From Nitrospirota bacterium (GTDB lineage Bacteria > Nitrospirota > Thermodesulfovibrionia > Thermodesulfovibrionales > SM23-35), in assembly GCA_016212245.1 (NCBI GenBank), contig JACRGU010000110.1, positions 1-7,516 on the forward strand: a stretch of DNA of 7,516 bases. Direction: 5' to 3'. Each line of letters opens with the position of its first letter. The first letter of the stretch is position 1. The notes beneath the pieces are model-generated. The model was not told the DNA's origin, ran no database searches, and saw nothing but the letters and a program-made list of their open reading frames with translations. This document shows, in pieces, positions 1 through 4,863 of this stretch. The translations under genes were made by a program, and so were the position numbers.

Positions 1-4
1 AATT

Positions 5-25
5 AGTGAAAAGTTATAAGTAAAC
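5..25. repeat. Heptad-repeat remnant (three AGTNNNN units)
   Basis: Three consecutive 7-base units start with AGT: AGTGAAA (5-11), AGTTATA (12-18) and AGTAAAC (19-25). The phase and the AGT start match the left arms of the arrays in tolB, moaA and the tolB-pal gap. No right arm of NNNNACT units follows, so this may be a degenerate or partial copy, possibly cut by the window edge. The units contain stop codons and are not translated. Short and AT-rich, so chance similarity is possible. Confidence 0.45.
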
Positions 26-84
26 TATTATAACAAAACCTGAAATAGAGATAGAATCACAAAATGTAACGCAACCGACAGTTT

Positions 85-236
85 AGATAGGAAAGGCTGG
101 TGAAGAATTTTTATCACGACACCTTAAAGTAAAACCTTTTGAGCGTAAACGAAAAAAGTTTAATCTGTAAGGCACTTACGACTGCCATATTAATAATCTG
201 TCGTTTATAAAAATTCTGAGACAGTCTTTCCTATCT
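85..236. repeat. Long imperfect inverted repeat, MITE-like or structured RNA
   Basis: The left arm at 85-121 pairs with the right arm at 199-236. Bases 85-99 (agataggaaaggctg) match the reverse complement of 222-236 at 14 of 15 positions, and the one difference is a G-U type pair in RNA. A 4x4 unpaired segment follows, then 104-114 pairs perfectly with 207-217, and after a 1 versus 2 base bulge 116-121 pairs with 199-204. The apical region of 77 bases (122-198) has only weak internal pairing. No transposase gene and no clear target-site duplication are visible. It could be a small non-autonomous mobile element, a structured untranslated RNA, or a strong transcription barrier before the tol operon. 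Lines of evidence are purely structural. Confidence 0.55.
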
Positions 237-261
237 ATATTTCTCATAACAGAAACTAAAT

Positions 262-289
262 TTGACTTTTTGGTCTGAATTCTTTTAAA
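262..289 (+). promoter_or_regulatory. Possible sigma-70-type promoter for the tol operon
   Basis: A TTGACT -35-like hexamer (262-267) is followed after 16 bases by TTTAAA (284-289), which matches 4 of 6 bases of the -10 consensus. It lies about 25 bases upstream of the tolQ start in an otherwise non-coding stretch, the expected place for the operon promoter. The region is AT-rich, so chance matches are likely, and the -35 also resembles a unit (TTTGACT) of the heptad-repeat family. Confidence 0.35.
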
Positions 290-304
290 GTTTTAAAAAA
301 TTAT

Positions 305-313
305 AGAGGTGAT
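305..313 (+). promoter_or_regulatory. Ribosome binding site that fixes the tolQ start
   Basis: AGAGGTGAT is a strong Shine-Dalgarno sequence 5 bases (counted from AGAGG) before the ATG at 315. An in-frame GTG at 309 lies inside this Shine-Dalgarno sequence itself, so the longer reading from 309 is unlikely and the ATG at 315 is preferred. Confidence 0.75.
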
Positions 314-314
314 T

Positions 315-944
315 ATGAAAGATTCGGCTCTTCAGTTAATTCTACAGGCAGGATATGTTGTTAAGGGTGTTTTGATTATCCTTTTGTTTTTTTCAATAGT
401 ATCATGGGCAATAATATTCTTTAAACAGAGATATTTTTCGAGGGCGAATAAAGAGACTGATCAGTTCCTGCGGGCATATAGGGCAGGCAGAGACCCTAAG
501 GGACTTTACCAGGCAACAAGGAGTCTTACTATCAGCCCTATTGCAAATGTCTTCAGGGCTGTTTATACGGATGAAGCACATAATGACAGGAGCGAGACTA
601 AGAGGCTTCTCAGGAGATTTGAAGCACTCGAATCAGCAAAATTAGAGAAGTATCTTAGTTTCTTAGCAACGACTGGTTCAACGACTCCATTTATCGGCCT
701 GTTTGGAACGGTCTGGGGTATAATGAACTCCTTTAGAGGCATCGGAGCAACTGGTGCCGCATCACTTGCTGTTGTTGCACCTGGCATAGCAGAGGCGCTG
801 ATCGCAACTGCTGCTGGTCTTGCTGCTGCTATTCCTGCAGTAATCGCATACAACTATTATCTCAGCATGGCAAGAAGGATGATTATCGAGATGGAGGATT
901 TTTCAGAAGAGATTCTCGACTTTTTTACAAAAGAGAATACATGA
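315..944 (+). CDS. tolQ: Tol-Pal system proton channel protein TolQ
   Basis: Inner-membrane protein of the MotA/TolQ/ExbB family. With TolR it forms the proton-motive-force-driven motor that energises TolA and keeps the outer membrane attached during cell division. The 209-residue product has a first membrane helix at about residues 16-36, a cytoplasmic loop, and two further helices at about 117-140 and 158-182. The family signatures are clear: PFIGLFGTVWGIMNSF (125-140) and GIAEALIATAAGL (157-169) followed by AAIPAV. Thr132 and Thr164 sit where polar channel residues of TolQ are known. The length is close to that of typical TolQ (about 230). It could be called ExbB, but the following tolR, tolA, tolB and pal genes settle it as TolQ. 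The start is the ATG after a strong Shine-Dalgarno. Its stop overlaps tolR by ATGA. Confidence 0.95.
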   Translation: MKDSALQLILQAGYVVKGVLIILLFFSIVSWAIIFFKQRYFSRANKETDQFLRAYRAGRDPKGLYQATRSLTISPIANVFRAVYTDEAHNDRSETKRLLRRFEALESAKLEKYLSFLATTGSTTPFIGLFGTVWGIMNSFRGIGATGAASLAVVAPGIAEALIATAAGLAAAIPAVIAYNYYLSMARRMIIEMEDFSEEILDFFTKENT

Positions 945-1342
945 AATCAAATAGAAATAGAAGTGCACTTTCAGAAATAAATGTGACACCATTTGTTGAT
1001 GTCATGCTTGTCCTACTTGTTATTTTTATGGTGACAGCTCCCCTTCTTCAACAGGGCATAGATGTGAATCTCCCGAAAGCAAAGGGCAAAGACCTCCCGC
1101 CTGAGGAGAGGATAACACTGGTTATAAAGAAAGATGGGATTATCTATATGAATGAAAATCCTGTTTCTATTGCGGATATGAGGCGTAAATTAGAGGCAAT
1201 AAGCAGGCTGAATCCAAATGTCTTTCTTAAGGCTGATAAAGATGTGCCATATGGTTTTGTTGTTGAGGTCATGGGTGAGATAAGGGAGGCAGGCATAGAA
1301 AGGCTTGGTATGATTACCGAGCCAAAGATAAGCCTGAGATGA
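941..1342 (+). CDS. tolR: Tol-Pal system protein TolR
   Basis: ExbD/TolR family protein, 133 residues: a short cytoplasmic N-terminus, a single membrane helix at about 20-37 and a periplasmic domain. It is the partner of TolQ in the proton-driven motor. The N-terminal signature SEINVTPFVDVMLVLLVIFM (11-30) is typical; Asp20 is the conserved membrane aspartate, equivalent to Asp23 of E. coli TolR, that is needed for proton use. The periplasmic part (about 40-133) keeps the usual ExbD pattern, including ITLVIKKDGIIYMN and VFLKADKDVPYG. The gene starts inside the tolQ stop (ATGA) and its own stop overlaps the next start the same way, so translation is probably coupled and the proteins made in fixed proportion. 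Confidence 0.95.
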   Translation: MKSNRNRSALSEINVTPFVDVMLVLLVIFMVTAPLLQQGIDVNLPKAKGKDLPPEERITLVIKKDGIIYMNENPVSIADMRRKLEAISRLNPNVFLKADKDVPYGFVVEVMGEIREAGIERLGMITEPKISLR

Positions 1343-1998
1343 GGGAGCCGAGCCTACAGAAAACAACCGCCCTATCATTCGCCATTCACATCACAGCATT
1401 ACTGATAGCCTTTCTTTTCTTAAAACAATCCAGTCATCTTATAATCCCGCCACCTTATACTGTCAGCCTTGTTGGCCCTGAGATGCTGAGAGAGACTAAA
1501 ACAGGAGAAGATATAGGGATCTTAGAAACCGCGAGAGATGCTGTTGCTATAGAAGATGTTCCCAGACAGTATATAAAAAAGAAAAAGGAAGAGGAGATGG
1601 CAGAGGAAAGAATATCTGCCATTGCAGCCAAGAAGAAGGTGGAACGAATAGTCAGACTACGCTCAATCATCTCTCTTAAGGCCGGGGGTGATAACCGCAA
1701 GGATAACTCAAGGACAACCTCTGCTTCTACAGGGAAAGGTACCATGTTTGATGAGTATTATTCAAAGATAACAAGGGAGATATGGCAGCAGTGGGTCTTC
1801 CCTGACACAGGGCAGAAGGACCTCGAGGTAATTATCTCTATAAGGATAATGAAAGACGGCACAGTTACTGCACAGAGGATAGAGAAGAGTTCAGGCAATC
1901 CCATTTTTGACAGGTCAGCGATTAAGGCGCTCACAAAGGCAAGCCCCTTATCACCGCCTCCATATGAGATGGAGATAGGCGTGAGGTTTTATCCATGA
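1339..1998 (+). CDS. tolA: Short TolA-like protein with TonB/TolA C-terminal domain
   Basis: 219-residue periplasm-spanning protein anchored by one N-terminal helix (about 11-28). It is followed by a proline-containing segment (PPPYTVSLVGP, 37-47), a lysine/glutamate-rich helical stretch (about 76-105) and a TonB/TolA-type C-terminal domain (about 136-219). That domain carries the usual pattern YYSKITREIWQQWVFP, then IRIMKDGTVTAQRIEKSSGN, then FDRSAIKAL and a final aromatic strand. Its role would be to link the TolQ-TolR motor to TolB and Pal. Position between tolR and tolB supports TolA rather than TonB. It is much shorter than E. coli TolA (421 residues), mainly because the long helical middle domain is reduced to a few dozen residues. 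It overlaps both neighbours by ATGA. Confidence 0.85.
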   Translation: MREPSLQKTTALSFAIHITALLIAFLFLKQSSHLIIPPPYTVSLVGPEMLRETKTGEDIGILETARDAVAIEDVPRQYIKKKKEEEMAEERISAIAAKKKVERIVRLRSIISLKAGGDNRKDNSRTTSASTGKGTMFDEYYSKITREIWQQWVFPDTGQKDLEVIISIRIMKDGTVTAQRIEKSSGNPIFDRSAIKALTKASPLSPPPYEMEIGVRFYP

Positions 1999-3287
1999 TA
2001 GAAAAGTCAAAAGTCAAAAGTCAAAAGTCAAAAGTTTTTATAATTTTTTTCTGTTTTTCACTTTTTACTTTTCACTTCTCACTTTTCACTTCCCTTGAGG
2101 CTAAGGTCTATATTGATATCAATTCACCTGCATTTAAGAAACTCCCGATTGCAATACAAGAGTTTTCTGGTATATCTGGCAAAGAGATATCAGATATTAT
2201 TCATGGTGACCTCGAATTTACAGGGCTTTTTGCGCATATAGATAGGGCTGCTTATATAGAAAATCCATCCCAGCCATTTAATCCGAGGAACTGGACCCCT
2301 ATCGGAGTAGAGGCGGTTGTGAAGGGCTCTATTAAAGATGGTAAAGATTTCACTGTGACAGTGTCCCTTTATGATGTCTTCGAGGGGAAGGAGATATTGA
2401 AAAAAGAATATAAAACAGAGAAAGAACTTATAAGGCCGCTCTCCCACGCCATTGCAAACGATATTTATAAGGCGCTTACAGGTGAAACAGGCATCTTCAG
2501 GTCAAGGATAGCATTTGTTGCAGAAGACGAAGGTGGAAAGGGTATCTATATTATGGACTGGGATGGAAACAGGATCACAAAGATGGGATTGAAAGGGAAC
2601 CTTGTCCTTTCTCCTCGATGGTCAAGAGATGGCACAAAACTCATCTATTCAGCTGAAAGAAATAGACAATGGGGAATATATTTGTTAGACTTTATAAATA
2701 TGACAGAGAGGAAGGTCTTTTCCTCAAAAGGCACAAATATGGTAGGAGATTTTTTACCTGAGGGAAATGATTTTATCTTATCTTCTTCAAAGGATGGAAC
2801 ACCTGACCTTTATATTATGAATCTGAAAAACAATAAAATAATAAAATTGACTTCATCATACGGCATAGAAGTATCGCCGACCGTTTCACCTGATGGTAAA
2901 TATATTGCGTTCGTCTCAGACAGAGGTGGTAGCCCGCAGATTTATGTGATGCGTAGAGACGGCTCAGATGTGAGGAGAATAACCTTTGAAGGCTCTTATA
3001 ATACCTCTCCTTCCTGGTCTCTAAATGGTGACAGAATTATTTTTGCAGGGAGACGAGGGACAAATCAAATATTTACAGTCAAACCTGACGGTACGGGATT
3101 AACACAGCTTACAACTCATGGAAATAACGAAGACCCCTCATTTTCTCCTGATGGAAGGTACATCACCTTTTCTTCAGATAGGGATGGGGTTAAAGGTATA
3201 TATATCATGAGGGTAAATGGAGAATCTCAGAAGAGAATTACTCCTAAGAATCTGAGGGCATTTGGACCTAGATGGTCACCAAATTAA
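1995..3287 (+). CDS. tolB: Tol-Pal system periplasmic beta-propeller protein TolB
   Basis: Periplasmic protein that binds Pal and TolA. The 430-residue precursor has a signal peptide (1-36, likely cleaved after SLEA), an N-terminal TolB domain (about 37-165, beginning KVYIDINSPAFKKLPIAI) and a propeller of WD40-like/PD40 blades. At least five blades can be read at about 206-238, 250-286, 293-330, 337-373 and 380-416; the clearest motifs are SPDGKYIAFVSDRGG, IYVMRRDGSDVRRIT and FSPDGRYITFSSDRDG. Length is typical of TolB. The signal peptide is odd: residues 4-32 are encoded by a 7-bp-phased repeat element, giving the n-region KSKVKSQKSKV and the hydrophobic core FSLFTFHFSLFTS. The ATG overlaps the tolA stop and follows GTGAGG (1981-1986) at normal distance. 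No downstream start would leave a signal peptide. Confidence 0.95.
   Translation: MIEKSKVKSQKSKVFIIFFCFSLFTFHFSLFTSLEAKVYIDINSPAFKKLPIAIQEFSGISGKEISDIIHGDLEFTGLFAHIDRAAYIENPSQPFNPRNWTPIGVEAVVKGSIKDGKDFTVTVSLYDVFEGKEILKKEYKTEKELIRPLSHAIANDIYKALTGETGIFRSRIAFVAEDEGGKGIYIMDWDGNRITKMGLKGNLVLSPRWSRDGTKLIYSAERNRQWGIYLLDFINMTERKVFSSKGTNMVGDFLPEGNDFILSSSKDGTPDLYIMNLKNNKIIKLTSSYGIEVSPTVSPDGKYIAFVSDRGGSPQIYVMRRDGSDVRRITFEGSYNTSPSWSLNGDRIIFAGRRGTNQIFTVKPDGTGLTQLTTHGNNEDPSFSPDGRYITFSSDRDGVKGIYIMRVNGESQKRITPKNLRAFGPRWSPN
2005..2090 (+). repeat. Heptad-repeat palindrome encoding the TolB signal peptide
   Basis: The left arm (2005-2039) is five 7-base units: AGTCAAA four times and then AGTTTTT. The loop is 2040-2055. 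The right arm (2056-2090) is five units ending in ACT: TTTCACT three times, TTTTACT once and TCTCACT once. The reverse complement of TTTCACT is AGTGAAA, which differs from AGTCAAA at one position only, so the arms form an imperfect inverted repeat. It is read in frame as TolB residues 4-32. The left arm gives the basic region and the right arm the hydrophobic core of the signal peptide. Confidence 0.85.
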
Positions 3288-3290
3288 ATA

Positions 3291-3339
3291 AGTATTTAGT
3301 GAACAGTGAATGGTGAACACTTACTAAATACTATTCACT
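3291..3339. repeat. Intergenic heptad-repeat palindrome between tolB and pal
   Basis: Seven units of 7 bases fill 49 bases exactly: AGTATTT, AGTGAAC, AGTGAAT, GGTGAAC, then ACTTACT, AAATACT, ATTCACT. The outer arms 3291-3300 (AGTATTTAGT) and 3323-3332 (ACTAAATACT) are perfect reverse complements around a 22-base loop. AGTGAAT (3305-3311) and ATTCACT (3333-3339) are also perfect complements, so two alternative foldings exist. It occupies most of the only gap in the operon. There is no T-run after the stem, so it is not a standard intrinsic terminator, but it could affect mRNA decay or the pal to tolB expression ratio. Confidence 0.8.
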
Positions 3340-3344
3340 AAAAG

Positions 3345-3355
3345 AAGGGAGGAGG
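3345..3355 (+). promoter_or_regulatory. Strong purine-rich ribosome binding site of pal
   Basis: AAGGGAGGAGG contains two overlapping Shine-Dalgarno matches (AGGGAGG and AGGAGG) just before the ATG at 3359. It is the strongest in the window, fitting the high abundance usual for Pal. The gene cannot rely on overlap with tolB for translation because a 71-base gap separates them. Confidence 0.7.
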
Positions 3356-3358
3356 TTT

Positions 3359-3931
3359 ATGAAAAAGATTTCTGTAGTAATAATATTATTAGCATTCGGA
3401 CTTATCCTTGCTGGTTGCCCACCGAGAAAAATAGTACAGCCAGAGCCACAGCAACAACCGATTGTTGCTCCACAGGAAACCAGAGAGAAGGCTGCAGAGG
3501 TAAAACCCGAAGAAAGGATAACAGAACAGCAGATCGCAAAGGTAGAAACAAAAGAAGTAGAAACACCAAAGTATATCGAAGAAAGGGGTGTTTTTGAGGA
3601 CATCCATTTTGATTTTGACAAGTATGATATACGACCAGATGCAAAGCCCGCTTTACAGACAACTGCTTCATGGTTACTTAAGAATACCTCTGCAAAGATT
3701 CTAATTGAAGGCCATTGTGATGAAAGAGGAACAAATGAATATAACCTCGCACTTGGAGACAGAAGGGCAAAGGCAGCGAGGGACTACCTTACAGCTCTCG
3801 GTGTGACATCAGGTAGAATTGAGATGATAAGCTATGGCGAAGAGAGACCTCTCTGCAAAGAGCAGACAGAAGACTGCTGGGCAAAAAACAGAAGGGCACA
3901 CTTTGTTGTCTTAAAAGAGGCAGGTAAGTAG
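3359..3931 (+). CDS. pal: Peptidoglycan-associated lipoprotein Pal
   Basis: Outer-membrane lipoprotein that binds peptidoglycan and TolB. The 190-residue precursor has a lipoprotein signal peptide (MKKISVVIILLAFGLILAGC, lipobox LAGC, lipidated Cys20), a flexible Pro/Gln/Glu/Lys-rich linker (about 21-78) and an OmpA-like domain (about 80-187). The domain shows IHFDFDKYDIRPDA (82-95), then ILIEGHCDERGTNEYNLALG and DRRAKAARDYL, SYGEERPLC and NRRAHFVV. This is the classical Pal pattern. Asp121 and Arg136 are the likely ligands for diaminopimelate in peptidoglycan, by family alignment. Cys156 and Cys163 could form the disulfide seen in many Pal proteins. Unlike tolB and cpoB, its signal peptide is ordinary and not repeat-built. 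Its TAG stop shares a G with the GTG start of cpoB. Confidence 0.96.
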   Translation: MKKISVVIILLAFGLILAGCPPRKIVQPEPQQQPIVAPQETREKAAEVKPEERITEQQIAKVETKEVETPKYIEERGVFEDIHFDFDKYDIRPDAKPALQTTASWLLKNTSAKILIEGHCDERGTNEYNLALGDRRAKAARDYLTALGVTSGRIEMISYGEERPLCKEQTEDCWAKNRRAHFVVLKEAGK

Positions 3932-4863
3932 TGTCCCAAAAGTTCAAATTTACTGTTTACTGTTTACTGTTTACTGTTTACTGTTCATTATCCGCCTGTG
4001 TAACGACAGAGAATTTTGATTTACTCAGACAGGATGTGACTCAACTCCAGAAGGAGTCTCTATTACTAAAGAATGAGTTAAACAACTTAAAAGAAAAAAC
4101 CTCAGGGGCTGTTAGGGAGGAGTCATTTAATGCCATAAGACAGAGCCAGGCAGAAATACAATCCCAGCTATCGAATGTATCGAGAGACATCCAGGTTCTG
4201 AGTGGCAGGTTTGATGAGAACAAATACTTCATGGAAAAGGCACTGAAAGATTCAGCAACCGAGAGGGACCTTATAAAGGCACAGATAATGAGTATTGAAG
4301 GCCAGATAAAAGATATCAGGGAGAAGCTGAATGCCTTAGAAAGCCAGACAGGACAGCAGAAAGAACCACCAAAAGAGCAACCAAAGGAAGCTGAAAAGAG
4401 GGTTGAAGAACCTGAAAAGGAGCAACAACAGCAGGGGGTGCAACCTCCAAAAGCAACAGAGTTAGCAGATAAGACAAAGGCATATGAGGCAGCATACAAT
4501 ACCTTCAAGGAAAAGCAATACAAAGAGGCAAGGATGAAGTTCGAGGCATTCATAAAAGAGTTTCCTAAAGATAACCTTACCGACAATGCACAGTTCTGGA
4601 TTGCAGAGACATACTATGGTGAGAAAGACTTCGAGGGTGCAATCCTTGCCTACGAGACATTATTAAAGAAATATCCAAACAGCGAAAAGGCCCCGGGTGC
4701 CCTTTTAAAGCAGGGATTTTCATTTATTGAGATAGGAGACAGAAAAACCGGGAAGGTAATCCTCGAGAAGTTAAGGGAACGCCACCCTGACTCAAAAGAG
4801 GCAGAGCTTGCAAAGAAAAAGATAGAGGAGATTGAGAAGAAGACCGGGAAAAGGAAAAAATGA
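3931..4863 (+). CDS. cpoB: Tol-Pal accessory protein CpoB (YbgF), predicted lipoprotein
   Basis: 310-residue cell-division coordinator family protein. It has an N-terminal signal peptide ending in the lipobox LSAC (Cys23), a long coiled coil (about 28-140, for example LLRQDVTQLQKESLLLKNEL), a Gln/Pro/Glu-rich linker (about 140-178) and three TPR-like repeats (about 183-300). The TPR region has AYNTFKEKQYKEARMKFEAF and FEGAILAYETLLKKYPNS, as in YbgF/CpoB. In E. coli CpoB is a soluble periplasmic protein that links septal wall synthesis with Tol; here Cys23 suggests membrane anchoring. Residues 4-20, the hydrophobic core, come from a heptad repeat (FTVYCLLFTVYC). The start is GTG, sharing one base with the pal stop, with AGAGG 10 bases upstream. 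No later start would keep the signal peptide. Confidence 0.9.
   Translation: MSQKFKFTVYCLLFTVYCSLSACVTTENFDLLRQDVTQLQKESLLLKNELNNLKEKTSGAVREESFNAIRQSQAEIQSQLSNVSRDIQVLSGRFDENKYFMEKALKDSATERDLIKAQIMSIEGQIKDIREKLNALESQTGQQKEPPKEQPKEAEKRVEEPEKEQQQQGVQPPKATELADKTKAYEAAYNTFKEKQYKEARMKFEAFIKEFPKDNLTDNAQFWIAETYYGEKDFEGAILAYETLLKKYPNSEKAPGALLKQGFSFIEIGDRKTGKVILEKLRERHPDSKEAELAKKKIEEIEKKTGKRKK
3941..3989 (+). repeat. Heptad-repeat array encoding the CpoB signal peptide core
   Basis: 49 bases, exactly seven units: AGTTCAA, ATTTACT, GTTTACT four times, and GTTCATT, a degenerate final unit. Seen in another phase it is five perfect tandem copies of TTTACTG (3949-3983). The length equals that of the tolB-pal intergenic element. 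The right-arm type (NNNNACT) dominates; only one left-arm unit remains. It encodes CpoB residues 4-20. Because 7 and 3 share no factor, the protein repeats every 7 residues (FTVYCLL). Confidence 0.85.

Larger units (their letters stand above)
1..314. other. Non-coding leader region upstream of tolQ
   Basis: No credible gene is visible in these 314 bases on either strand. The stretch is AT-rich. It holds a short heptad-repeat remnant at the left edge, a long imperfect inverted repeat in the middle and a possible promoter at the right end. Each is listed separately. The end of whatever gene lies upstream is not in the window. Confidence 0.7.

Noticed and set aside
309..314. GTG at 309 as tolQ start, giving two extra residues
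   Set aside because: It lies within the Shine-Dalgarno sequence AGAGGTGAT; the ATG at 315 is correctly spaced from it.
2002..2090. CRISPR-like array
   Set aside because: Units are only 7 bases with no spacers, and the arms are inverted; this does not fit a CRISPR array.
1995..2100. Repeat at the tolB 5' end is untranslated and the true start lies downstream
   Set aside because: No start codon follows before the conserved mature sequence, and TolB would lack the signal peptide it needs; the ATG overlapping the tolA stop is well placed.
3291..3339. Intrinsic terminator after tolB
   Set aside because: The stem is AT-rich and not followed by a T-run; pal and cpoB belong to the same system, so a full stop of transcription is unlikely.
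4041..4586. 181-codon open frame on the - strand opposite cpoB
   Set aside because: It is the complement of a coiled-coil, Gln/Glu/Lys-rich coding region, is rich in Ser/Phe/Cys, has no family features and lies fully inside a well-supported gene.
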